A stretch of 64,000 nucleotides of DNA from Candidatus Obscuribacterales bacterium (lineage in GTDB: Bacteria > Cyanobacteriota > Vampirovibrionia > Obscuribacterales > Obscuribacteraceae). Each line of letters starts with the position of its first letter. The stretch's first letter is position 1. The notes beneath the pieces were generated by a model that saw only the letters and a list, made by a program, of their open reading frames with translations, made no database searches and was not told the DNA's origin. The position numbers and the translations under genes were made by a program. The DNA is taken from the NCBI GenBank assembly GCA_021732085.1, contig JAKFVQ010000019.1:1-64000 (forward strand). Direction: 5' to 3'. Of this stretch, positions 47,149 to 55,527 are shown piece after piece.

Positions 47149-48201
47149 TTATGCGGTAGCGGGTCTAGTAGTCGTCTTCGCGGTCTTTTCCTTTGGTGTT
47201 GCCGGAAGCTCTTTTGAGGCTTGCGGAAATAGCGTTCGTCTGTGATGCCAGATCAGTACTGCTGCAACCGGTGTACCGATAGCAATTAAGGCTGCGGCGA
47301 TATAAATAGATGTGAGAACCATGGCTATCATATTCTTCAATTCCGCCAGGTTCTTATCCAGTACACCTATCCTCTTGCCCATGGTGGAAATTGGCTCGGA
47401 TAGGTCGTTCAATGGCTTTTGCAATTGAACGATAGGTGGGCGCAAATCCTTCATCGGTTTTTCTAATCTGCCCATCTGTTTGCGCATCCCTGAAATGTCA
47501 GAGCGCATAGAATTGATGGCAGTCTCGACATTACCCATTTGTCCCGTGATGTTATTTATACTTCCTTGCACATTGGACATACTGCTCTGCATGGAAGTCA
47601 TCTTTACCTGGACGTCCGACATTTCTTTGGTAACGCCGCCCATCTTTTCGCCGACAACACCCATCTGTTTTCCAACGTTATTCATGGAACCGTTTACTTC
47701 GCCCATTTTATTTTCGAGACTTTCCATAGATGGTTGCAGAGCGGAAATAGGTCCGGTCAGCTTTACGATTTGCTGTTCCAAGCGCACCGTTTGAGCTTGA
47801 AGCTTCGTCACCGGACGGAACAACCAACCTAAAGGATTAAGACCAGGTCCCTTTTCGACAGGTTCTTGTTTAAGGTCTTGCGGATGTACCTTTGCGCCAG
47901 GAACCTTATTAACTATTTTTGCTTGGCTTGCTGCCAACTTGTCGGTTTGTTTGACCGTTTGCTTGTGTGCGTCCTCGACTGCTTTGCTATCGTTTGTCCC
48001 TGCCACTGGAGGGACTGGCGGCATCGGCGGCGTAGGCGGAACGATTGTCTGCTGAGAGATGAACGACTGGCCTCCTGGTGCCGGTTCGCTAGTGTCAGCA
48101 GCGCACACCGGCGGCATAAGCAAAGTCAGGGCTAGTAATGTGCCTGCCGTATAATTTGCTGATCTCGATAGATCAAATTTTTTCGCATTCGGTGCGAACA
48201 T
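47149..48201 (-). CDS. Exported coiled-coil protein with C-terminal membrane anchor
   Basis: 350 residues from ATG 48201 with a GGGAGGT site. Residues 1-35 are a signal peptide (LLALTLLMPPVCAA). A Pro-rich stretch follows (PPTPPMPPVPPV near 55-66). From about 130 to 295 there is a strikingly regular seven-residue coiled coil with repeated MGxVxxxM/MxxVxxxM units, then a membrane segment (about 298-322, MVLTSIYIAAALIAIGTPVAAVLIW) and a short basic tail. The regular heptads suggest a long rod between membranes or a tether. No family is recognised. Confidence 0.75.
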   Translation of the reverse strand: MFAPNAKKFDLSRSANYTAGTLLALTLLMPPVCAADTSEPAPGGQSFISQQTIVPPTPPMPPVPPVAGTNDSKAVEDAHKQTVKQTDKLAASQAKIVNKVPGAKVHPQDLKQEPVEKGPGLNPLGWLFRPVTKLQAQTVRLEQQIVKLTGPISALQPSMESLENKMGEVNGSMNNVGKQMGVVGEKMGGVTKEMSDVQVKMTSMQSSMSNVQGSINNITGQMGNVETAINSMRSDISGMRKQMGRLEKPMKDLRPPIVQLQKPLNDLSEPISTMGKRIGVLDKNLAELKNMIAMVLTSIYIAAALIAIGTPVAAVLIWHHRRTLFPQASKELPATPKEKTAKTTTRPATA

Positions 48202-48311
48202 AGTAACCTCCCGCTTCCTCACTTCGTCTGTGAGGGCTTCGACGGGCTTCTCATGTCTTTGGTTCCGCTCAGAGCATTGTCTACGACGCTAAAGGTGTAT
48301 TGAAGAGTTCG

Positions 48312-48330
48312 GCGCGCGAAAATTGCGCGC
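48312..48330 (-). terminator. GC hairpin after the sensor kinase gene
   Basis: GCGCGC (48312-48317) pairs with GCGCGC (48325-48330) around a GAAAATT loop, about 20 bases past the kinase stop on the minus strand. No T run follows, so termination is only suspected. Confidence 0.4.
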
Positions 48331-48349
48331 GAAAACTGACAATCTGGAT

Positions 48350-51300
48350 CTATGCAGCAGGATTGTTAGTAGAAGCGTACTGGCTGATGATGTTTCGAAG
48401 ATCGTCTAACTTGAACGGTTTGCTCATATATCCATCCATGCCGGCTGCAAGGCAAGTATCCTTATCGCCCTGCATTGCATTGGCGGTCATCGCAATGATT
48501 GGGATGTGCTTGCCTGAGGCGGTCTCTAAGTCGCGGATTGTCTTGGTAGCTTCTAATCCATCCATCTCTGGCATCTGCCAATCCATAAATATCAAGTTGT
48601 ACTTCTTACTGTGTGCTGCTTCAACAGCCTCTTTGCCATTAGCGACTATCTCGACTGTGCAACCCAGTTTCTCTAAGAGTGACTTGACCATGCGTTGCAG
48701 CACCACGCTGTCTTCGGCTACAAGAATTCGGGTATTGGAAAATGAGCCCTCATACAATTGCATATCTTTGTCGGGTTTTGTGCTGAGTGGTGTCGGCTTG
48801 TCCGTCTCACCGCGTGAAAGTGAAACCATCCACCGCACCAAGTCGTGTTGGGTTAGTGGTGTCGTCAGTGGTGATGCTTGCAAATTTCGTGGAGGCTTAA
48901 TTGAATCAGAATCACGCAAAAACGCGATCGAGATCTTCGCTAATTCAGGATTTGCCTCAATAACTTTTGAGAGCGCTGTGGCGTATAAGCTATCTACTAA
49001 TATAGCGCTGAATGAGCTTGAGTTGAGAGCTGCCTCGATTGCCGCCTCTTCTCCGGAGCGCAGTATTTCAGCATTCAATCCCACCGTTTCCAAATGCCTG
49101 CTCAATATTTCTGGAAAATATGTTTGCGGCGAGAGAATTAAGACTCGTTTGTTTGGTGGATACGTTCCCTCAATTCGAGTTGCTTCCCCTGCGACTCCAG
49201 CCCATGCCGGCAGCTCAAACCAGAATGTCGAACCTTTGCCTTCTTCGCTGTGGATGTGAATCTCTCCGCCCATTAGCTGCACCAATCTCTTGCTGATGGA
49301 AAGTCCCAAACCTGTGCCACCATAGCGACGTGTTGTGGATCCATCAGCTTGTACAAATGGCTGGAATAAGCGAGTTTGAGCCTCGGGAGAGATCCCGATG
49401 CCAGAGTCCTGAACCGTAAATTTGACACGTTCGGCATCATCGCCTGCTACCCTTGTGACGTTGATTACGACTTCGCCCATCGCAGTAAATTTGACTGCAT
49501 TGCCGGCCAGATTGATGAGCACCTGCCTCAGCCGCGCAGGGTCTCCACGGAAATTGTTGTTGACCTCTGGATCGATAAAAGTGAAGAGCTTGAGTCCTTT
49601 TGCCTGAGCTGAAGATGCAAGAATGTCTGACACCTCTTTCATCACCGTATCAAGCGAGAATGCCACTGAATTGACTTCGAGCTTTCCAGCTTCTATCTTC
49701 GAGAAGTCTAGAATATCGTTGATGACAGTAAGAAGTGATTGTGCAGATTCGTTGACCAGACGGGCATAATCCTTTTGCTTATCGTCTAGATGGGTGTTAA
49801 GTAAAAGCTGATTCATACCGATGACCGCGCTTATTGGTGTGCGGATTTCATGGGAGATATTTGCTACGAATTCCGATTTCAAACGCGAACCTTCAACAGC
49901 TTGATCACGGGCGCTCTCAAGATCCTGATTCAGTTGAGCCAATTCGGCTAATCGTAATTCGAGATCTTCATTCAGCCGGACTGTATGAACCTCCAGCTGC
50001 TTGCGATCGGAGATCTCAGCTGCTAATCGAACGTTGCTAGCTTCCAGCTCCCGGGCTCGTAAAAAAGCTGCTCGGGCAAGTGCAAGCGATAACACCATTA
50101 AACCGGCGATCACTAAACCTAATGCCAGAAAAAGATCGGGAAAGCGCCGGACAGTTTCCTTTGCCGATGTAATAGCCCGTCCTACTGGATTGCTGGATTC
50201 CTTCTGGCTTGCTTTCTGATCAAATGAGACTGTTTGCGGGCTTTGTTGAGTGTTTAGAATGTATTGTGCCTGCTTGACAGCCGGCTCGAATTCCAGCGGG
50301 AAGGGACCATAAACTGGGGTCTTGCTGGACTTCTCCTCTTCGTCTGTCCGCGATTCTTGGGTGACGGTAGCCGGCGGCTTGACAGATATAGAGTTGGACT
50401 TTTGGTTTCTTGTTTGATCGGACGCACTAGTGGAGCGCTGGATGCGATCAATTTGTCTTAGCGCATTCACACGAGTCTGGTCGGTTGGAACTATGCTTTG
50501 GGCGGAAGCGGCCGGTGCTAATTGCGAAACAGCGGTGCCGTTCGTATTAATGTTGGAGTGAGCCATGAGAACGGCTTGTGATAGTGCCGTGGTGGTCCCG
50601 GAGCTTCCGCTAGCTGCGCCTCCTCCGGTCCCACCTGAGCCGCCGGAGCTGCCAACACCATTGCCGCCGCCACCGTTGCCGCCACCACCGTTGCCGCCAC
50701 CAGGTAATCCTGGGGGATTGGGCACCGGTGGAAGCTGACCTTCAGACAGGGCAGCAAGAACTGAACTTGCGGTTTGACCGGCTGTGGAAACAACCGTACC
50801 GACCACGCGGGTTGCCGTGCCTAATCCCCGTTCTGCAATTTCTGTGACAGGATTGCTGTTGCCTGCGATCACGAAGCCGGCTCGACCTCTGGTCATATCC
50901 AAAATTGCGGCTGTTTTGACTAGACGATCGAAAACTCGCCTTTCAGACGAATTGGGGGACGATTGCAGAGAACTTAGTAAAGGTTGGTTTTTGATGAGAC
51001 TTGCTAAATTGATCTCGCTGACCGCCATTCTATTGTTGTCCATCATTATTTGATGGCGGCGAGCTACTCCATCTAAAGGGCGAATGGAGGAGGGCTGCAT
51101 GGGTCGGGCTGATGCTAGAAGTTCAAAACCAGGGCGGATAGCAATAACATTCTGGGAACCCGCCATCTGAAAGCGCACATTTTGACCAGCGCTGTCTAGA
51201 TTTTGTATTTGTAAGAGTCCGTTTGTGAGATTGACTAGAACATTCGATTGTCTTCCAATCCATATGTTGCCCAGAGCCGTCTCTAGTAGCACGGAATTTT

Positions 51301-52075
51301 TTGACGACGGTAGAGATAACAAAACGCTACCGCTTGTGAGCTGCATTTTGCCGGCGCCAAGATCGTTTAAATGAGCTTGGCCTGATGAGATGGCAAACTG
51401 GCGCGCATTTGCGGACTGCAATGCTGAACCAATTAATTTAGTATTGAGTACATTTAGACCACGAACAGATTGAACGGTGGGACTGCTGAAAACTGGCAAG
51501 ATCTGTTGAGGTTGTGCTGTAGCGTTGGGCATTAGTGCGCCTGGATGCAGGTTTGTAGTTCCATTCAGGGCACCGTTGATGTTAATACCAGTACTTCCGT
51601 TTAATATTTGCCCAGCATTGGATTGATTCACATTATTCAATAACGTCTGAGTGCTGCCAAGTGCACCACCGGCAATGCCGTTGACTCCGCCTGTTAAACC
51701 ATTAATAGTTCCACCAACGCCGAGTCCATTGACGGCGCCCGTTACGCCTGTGCCGAGTCCGCTTACAGCGCCACTGACTCCTGCGCCAAGACCATTGACT
51801 GCACCGGTAACAGGGCTGAGTACTCCTTGTGCTGGTCCACTAAGGCCCCCGAGTGCCTGATTGCCTGTCGAAACTGTTGACTGAACAAGACTGCCGACAC
51901 CGCCGAAGATACCACCAAGCGGCGAGTTGTTTTGGGGCGTAAAGGTATTGTCTGCATAAGCGAGACTTCCGAGCAAAGTGATCGAAAGTGACAAGAGCAG
52001 TCCTAAAGAGATAACTCTCTTCTCCGGAGTTACAGCTCTAACAATTTTATGATTCTTAGAACTTGCGTTTGCCAT
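48350..52075 (-). CDS. Membrane hybrid histidine kinase with secreted FecR-like ectodomain
   Basis: 1241 residues. A signal peptide or anchor (about 20-41) is followed by Gly/Ser/Ala/Val pseudo-repeats (60-150, such as GLGAGVSGAVSGLGTGV). Next are a FecR-like beta domain (about 205-325), a tail module (about 340-410) also present at the end of the protein at 535-6189, and a Gly-rich linker (GGGNGGGGNGG, about 450-485). A membrane segment near 648-675 leads to a coiled coil, the H box with phospho-accepting His near 742 (NISHEIRTPISA), an ATP-binding domain (DSGIGIS and GGTGLGLS), a degenerate receiver and a complete receiver with Asp near 1164 (FMDWQMPEMDG). There is no HPt domain; the soluble kinase at 14906 does have one. 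ATG 52075 has AAGGTAGG upstream. Confidence 0.9.
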   Translation of the reverse strand: MANASSKNHKIVRAVTPEKRVISLGLLLSLSITLLGSLAYADNTFTPQNNSPLGGIFGGVGSLVQSTVSTGNQALGGLSGPAQGVLSPVTGAVNGLGAGVSGAVSGLGTGVTGAVNGLGVGGTINGLTGGVNGIAGGALGSTQTLLNNVNQSNAGQILNGSTGININGALNGTTNLHPGALMPNATAQPQQILPVFSSPTVQSVRGLNVLNTKLIGSALQSANARQFAISSGQAHLNDLGAGKMQLTSGSVLLSLPSSKNSVLLETALGNIWIGRQSNVLVNLTNGLLQIQNLDSAGQNVRFQMAGSQNVIAIRPGFELLASARPMQPSSIRPLDGVARRHQIMMDNNRMAVSEINLASLIKNQPLLSSLQSSPNSSERRVFDRLVKTAAILDMTRGRAGFVIAGNSNPVTEIAERGLGTATRVVGTVVSTAGQTASSVLAALSEGQLPPVPNPPGLPGGGNGGGGNGGGGNGVGSSGGSGGTGGGAASGSSGTTTALSQAVLMAHSNINTNGTAVSQLAPAASAQSIVPTDQTRVNALRQIDRIQRSTSASDQTRNQKSNSISVKPPATVTQESRTDEEEKSSKTPVYGPFPLEFEPAVKQAQYILNTQQSPQTVSFDQKASQKESSNPVGRAITSAKETVRRFPDLFLALGLVIAGLMVLSLALARAAFLRARELEASNVRLAAEISDRKQLEVHTVRLNEDLELRLAELAQLNQDLESARDQAVEGSRLKSEFVANISHEIRTPISAVIGMNQLLLNTHLDDKQKDYARLVNESAQSLLTVINDILDFSKIEAGKLEVNSVAFSLDTVMKEVSDILASSAQAKGLKLFTFIDPEVNNNFRGDPARLRQVLINLAGNAVKFTAMGEVVINVTRVAGDDAERVKFTVQDSGIGISPEAQTRLFQPFVQADGSTTRRYGGTGLGLSISKRLVQLMGGEIHIHSEEGKGSTFWFELPAWAGVAGEATRIEGTYPPNKRVLILSPQTYFPEILSRHLETVGLNAEILRSGEEAAIEAALNSSSFSAILVDSLYATALSKVIEANPELAKISIAFLRDSDSIKPPRNLQASPLTTPLTQHDLVRWMVSLSRGETDKPTPLSTKPDKDMQLYEGSFSNTRILVAEDSVVLQRMVKSLLEKLGCTVEIVANGKEAVEAAHSKKYNLIFMDWQMPEMDGLEATKTIRDLETASGKHIPIIAMTANAMQGDKDTCLAAGMDGYMSKPFKLDDLRNIISQYASTNNPAA

Positions 52076-52673
52076 CCTACCTTGTCCTTAGCCCTACCGT
52101 CTCCAAAGTTCCATCTAGAAAGAGAATTTGAGTCTTTGCTAGTCGGGAGTGAGAGATATCCGTTAGGAACCGGCTTTCTTCCTGTCTCTATCATGGATGA
52201 TTTCAAGAATTTTTGGGACTGATTAATGAAGATTTTTCTAATAGATGACTATAGAATAAAGTCGGAAGGCGGGGCTGTATCAAGCTTCTTCAGCGTTAAC
52301 TTTATTGTGGGTTCCCGTTTCCCACTACAAGAGTACGGAAAACCCCAGCGTTTAATAGGAGATCCCTATCGACCGAAAGCGGCAAGTTGTAGGCAAAACC
52401 GGCTTCAGTATAAGTAAATGTATCCTCTGCTGTGGACGTTGAAAAAAGAAAGTTTGCTTCATACTATTAAATTTGAAATCCGAAGACCAAACGATGAGCT
52501 GAGCTTGGCGGATCTTTATCCCTAACATTTCTGTTGGAAAATGCAGCGCAGATGTCTCCAATGATGGTGGCACTTAATTCCACTTTCTCCTGTCCGTATA
52601 GCTAGGATTGAGAGTAGAGGAAAACAGGAGTCTGAAAGTAGTCTGCTCTTTTTCGGCTAAAAGGAGAATTTCG
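52076..52673. other. Long spacer between divergent kinase and zinc-ribbon genes
   Basis: About 600 bases without a convincing gene; the short frame at 52226-52417 has no ribosome binding site or recognisable product. Two opposing promoters must lie here. No hairpin with a T run or repeat was seen. Confidence 0.5.
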
Positions 52674-52877
52674 ATGAAGGCAAAAATGTCGAATAAACCG
52701 CCGGAAACAGCTCGGTACATGTGTATGCAATGCAACAAGCAGTTCGCGTTTAATAAAGGCGACCTTATGTGTCCGAACTGTGGAAATAGGAAAAGGTCGG
52801 AACTCGTTCCTATCTATATGAAAAACAATCAGGCAGAGGACAATATGTATACTTCTGAAGATTTTCACGGCGGTTAG
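52674..52877 (+). CDS. Small zinc-ribbon protein
   Basis: 67 residues from ATG 52674, preceded by AAAGGAGAATTTC. Two Cys pairs, CMQC (about 17-20) and CPNC (about 33-36), form a zinc-ribbon-like knuckle within a short basic protein. It probably binds zinc and may contact nucleic acid or protein, as with many small stand-alone ribbons. The next gene follows after 69 bases. Confidence 0.8.
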   Translation: MKAKMSNKPPETARYMCMQCNKQFAFNKGDLMCPNCGNRKRSELVPIYMKNNQAEDNMYTSEDFHGG

Positions 52878-52946
52878 TTTTAGCAATGAACAGTTTTAAC
52901 GCATGCAGCGAAAGGCAGCTGCATGCTGCCGCATGGAGGAATGGTT

Positions 52947-53348
52947 ATGTCAGAACACACTGCCGGGTCACAAGGGCAAAACACGGGCTATCCTCTGAAC
53001 GATACCGTATGTAAGCTCATATCTTTAATTCACAAGAAATCACAGAGCTTGTGCGCTTACAATTCCGGAGCCGATGGAGCTTCTTCGCCTGAGATGAGTG
53101 ATTTGCTTTCGAGGATGAAAAAAGCCGATGAAGACGCTGTTCGAGAGTTGGCACAAAAGCTACGCAGCGAATTAAACAAAGAATTCTGTGAATCAGCTCA
53201 AGGAACTGGCGAGACAGATCCTCTGATTAATTGCACATCGCTACCGCTGCCAAAAGAGGAGGCTATAGCCAAGGTCGAAAATATGAAAGAGGAACAATTG
53301 GTGGATGAAAGTGAAGCTATGGAAAGCGTGAAACAATCAGCCGAATAG
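52947..53348 (+). CDS. Small acidic helical protein of unknown function
   Basis: 133 residues from ATG 52947, with GGAGG seven to nine bases upstream. Residues 1-50 have Ser/Gly and two Cys. Residues 50-80 and 100-133 are charged helices (LLSRMKKADEDAVRELAQKL). No domain is recognised. It lies between the zinc-ribbon and nitroreductase genes on the same strand and may share their transcript. Confidence 0.6.
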   Translation: MSEHTAGSQGQNTGYPLNDTVCKLISLIHKKSQSLCAYNSGADGASSPEMSDLLSRMKKADEDAVRELAQKLRSELNKEFCESAQGTGETDPLINCTSLPLPKEEAIAKVENMKEEQLVDESEAMESVKQSAE

Positions 53349-53408
53349 CGACTTATTTGCCGCCATCCCTAGCACGTAGCGGCTTCTGCTCAGGAAGCGA
53401 GGAGGTAG

Positions 53409-54083
53409 ATGATGTTGGAGTTGAGGACTAGCGCAAATCAGCAAGTGACGCCGCTCAACGTGGCTATACGCAAACGAAGAGCAACGCAGGGATTTAAGCC
53501 AGATCCGATTCCGGATGTGCTGCTAAATGAAATTCTTGAGTCAGCTCTCCTGGCACCATCCGGATACAACTTGCAACCGTGGCGTTTCGTAGTAGTTAAG
53601 GAGGAGGAGGCACGCAAACGGTTGCGCAAAGCTGCTATGAATCAAGCAAAGGTAGAAGAGGCACCCGTGGTGGTGATTGCTTGCGCTGATCCCAATTCTT
53701 GGCGGAAGGATATTGACCGCGTGATTAGGTTGGGACAGGAGGCGGGACAGATTGAGGATGAGCAAACTGCGGAGTTTATTCGCAGTAACGCCACGAAGTA
53801 TCTTAGCTCCACTGACACAAGACTGTGGGCTACTAAACAAACTATGATCGCATATACGCAAATGATGCTCTTAGCTGAAACCTTAGGATTGGATACAGCT
53901 CCGATGGAAGGATTCTTCGAAGACCAAGTGAAAAAAGAATTCGATATTCCCGAAGATTTGATCGTATTGGCGCTTTTGGCTCTCGGCAAGTCCGGGAAAG
54001 CTGACAGACCGTTTGGTGGCCGCTTCGATCTCGATGATCTAATAAGTTTGGATAAATTCGGCAAACCATACGGCGGGAGCTAA
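53409..54083 (+). CDS. Nitroreductase family FMN oxidoreductase
   Basis: A 225-residue flavoprotein. The FMN-binding start is recognisable: IRKRRATQGFKPDPIPDVLL, then ALLAPSGYNLQPWRFVVV near 47-64. The helical middle includes a cofactor-related LAETLGLDTAPMEGF near 155-169, and LALLALGKSGKADRP follows. Nitroreductases reduce quinones, nitro compounds or related electron acceptors with NAD(P)H. GGAGGT lies just before a double ATG (53409/53412). The substrate is unknown. Confidence 0.92.
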   Translation: MMLELRTSANQQVTPLNVAIRKRRATQGFKPDPIPDVLLNEILESALLAPSGYNLQPWRFVVVKEEEARKRLRKAAMNQAKVEEAPVVVIACADPNSWRKDIDRVIRLGQEAGQIEDEQTAEFIRSNATKYLSSTDTRLWATKQTMIAYTQMMLLAETLGLDTAPMEGFFEDQVKKEFDIPEDLIVLALLALGKSGKADRPFGGRFDLDDLISLDKFGKPYGGS

Positions 54084-54280
54084 CGTAATAGACTTTTAAG
54101 TGCGGCTTGGAGTGTTTGCTTCCTCAAACAATCCAGACTCGCTCACGCCAATGATCATAGGCGCGTGTGGGCTATCCCGGCACTTGCAAGCGAGCGAAAG
54201 CGGGTCTGCTTACGAACTCTGGCGGAGTATTTTTACGATTATCGACGTTCGTTTCAATTTGACCGCGCTTCTTTAGGAAG

Positions 54281-55300
54281 CTATGCTGCGCCGCGCTTCC
54301 GAGTGCTTGTCTTTTTAGGATGAGTCTTACTCGTAGATGTGGCGGGCTTGCGCGTCCGCTTCTTCGTTTCGCTTGTTTTATCTTCGCTTTCCGATCTTTT
54401 AGAGGCGCCGGCTGAACTTCTAGTCGATGGACGACGCTTTCGGCTTTTAGAGATGTTTTTCTTCCCGTCGTCCTCAGCTTCATTTGCGTCAGCATCTTCC
54501 GCCGTAGGTCGCTCATTGGCTTTCTTGCCTTCCTTCAAGTTGTTCAGGCTAGCGTTCAGGGCTTCCATTAAATTCAGAACGTCTCCGCGCCCTGCACGTC
54601 GTGGCTCTTCCTCGACAATTTCTTCGCCTTCCAGCTTAGATTCAATTAGCTTGTTGAGCGCCTCTCTGTAGTTATCCGTGTATTTCTCGGGTTCGAAGTC
54701 TTCGGCGAGCATGTCAATCAAGTTCGATGCCATCGTCATTTCTTGCTTTGAGATTTTTGCCTCTCGCGGTTTTGCATTAAGGTCAATTCTAATTTCATCG
54801 GGAAAGAGCAGTGTGGATAAAAGGAGTGTTTCGCCAACTGGTCTTAGCGCACATAATCTTTCTTTGGTTCTAATCGCAACCGTGCCAAGTCCAATCATTT
54901 CCTTCTCTCGCAGAGCATTGACAAATAAATTGTAGGGATGCGCTCCGGTCTTTTCTGGCTCAAGGTAGTAGGACTTCTCGAAATATATAGGATCCATTTC
55001 TTCCAATTTTACGAACCCAGTTACTTGCACAATGTTTTTGCTAGGCAGTGGTAGTTGGTCGAAGTCGTCATCATTAAGCGGAACGTAACGTCCTTTTGCG
55101 TATTCATATCCTCGCTCAACCTCGCCCCACTCGATTTGCCTGTCACAGTTAGGGCACCAGCGTACTTCTTTTATTCTCGATTTGCATTCCTCATGCAGAA
55201 GATGAAAGGAAATATTTTTGTTTTCCGTCGCTGTATATAACTTAACCGGAATGTTCACCATCCCGAATCCTACTGCGCCGCTCCACATTGCTCTTGGCAT
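54281..55300 (-). CDS. ku: Non-homologous end joining protein Ku
   Basis: A prokaryotic Ku homodimer subunit that binds DNA ends and recruits LigD. 339 residues: conserved MPRAMWSGAVGFGMVNIPVKLY start, a Cys-containing segment ECKSRIKEVRWCPNCDR near 38-55, RGYEYAKGRYVPL, and the Ku core up to about 260. The last 75 residues are a Lys/Arg/Ser/Thr-rich tail, longer than in minimal Ku proteins, as seen where the tail aids DNA binding. It is divergent from ligD with about 225 bases between. Confidence 0.96.
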   Translation of the reverse strand: MPRAMWSGAVGFGMVNIPVKLYTATENKNISFHLLHEECKSRIKEVRWCPNCDRQIEWGEVERGYEYAKGRYVPLNDDDFDQLPLPSKNIVQVTGFVKLEEMDPIYFEKSYYLEPEKTGAHPYNLFVNALREKEMIGLGTVAIRTKERLCALRPVGETLLLSTLLFPDEIRIDLNAKPREAKISKQEMTMASNLIDMLAEDFEPEKYTDNYREALNKLIESKLEGEEIVEEEPRRAGRGDVLNLMEALNASLNNLKEGKKANERPTAEDADANEAEDDGKKNISKSRKRRPSTRSSAGASKRSESEDKTSETKKRTRKPATSTSKTHPKKTSTRKRGAA

Positions 55301-55527
55301 AACTAATACCTTCTATGTTGTCTCAGATCACACCGTTTGCAGCTAAGACGCAGTCAGTGGCACACTAAGTTCCGACTCGAATTCTGTTGTGGCGTTATGG
55401 CGGCGAGAACCGCTGGTAGACTGCTCTGAGGAACCGAGCTCTGGAGCTTCCGTCTAAGCTCCAGAATAGGCAGAAACTAGAACCTATGCAGCGCATTGGA
55501 CTGCATGCAGTACATCGGAGAACCGCT

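Noticed and set aside
52226-52417. Small gene in the spacer before the zinc-ribbon gene
   Set aside because: No ribosome binding site and no recognisable composition.
54172-54516. Basic minus-strand frame inside ku
   Set aside because: It overlaps the Lys/Arg-rich tail of ku in another frame and has no independent support.
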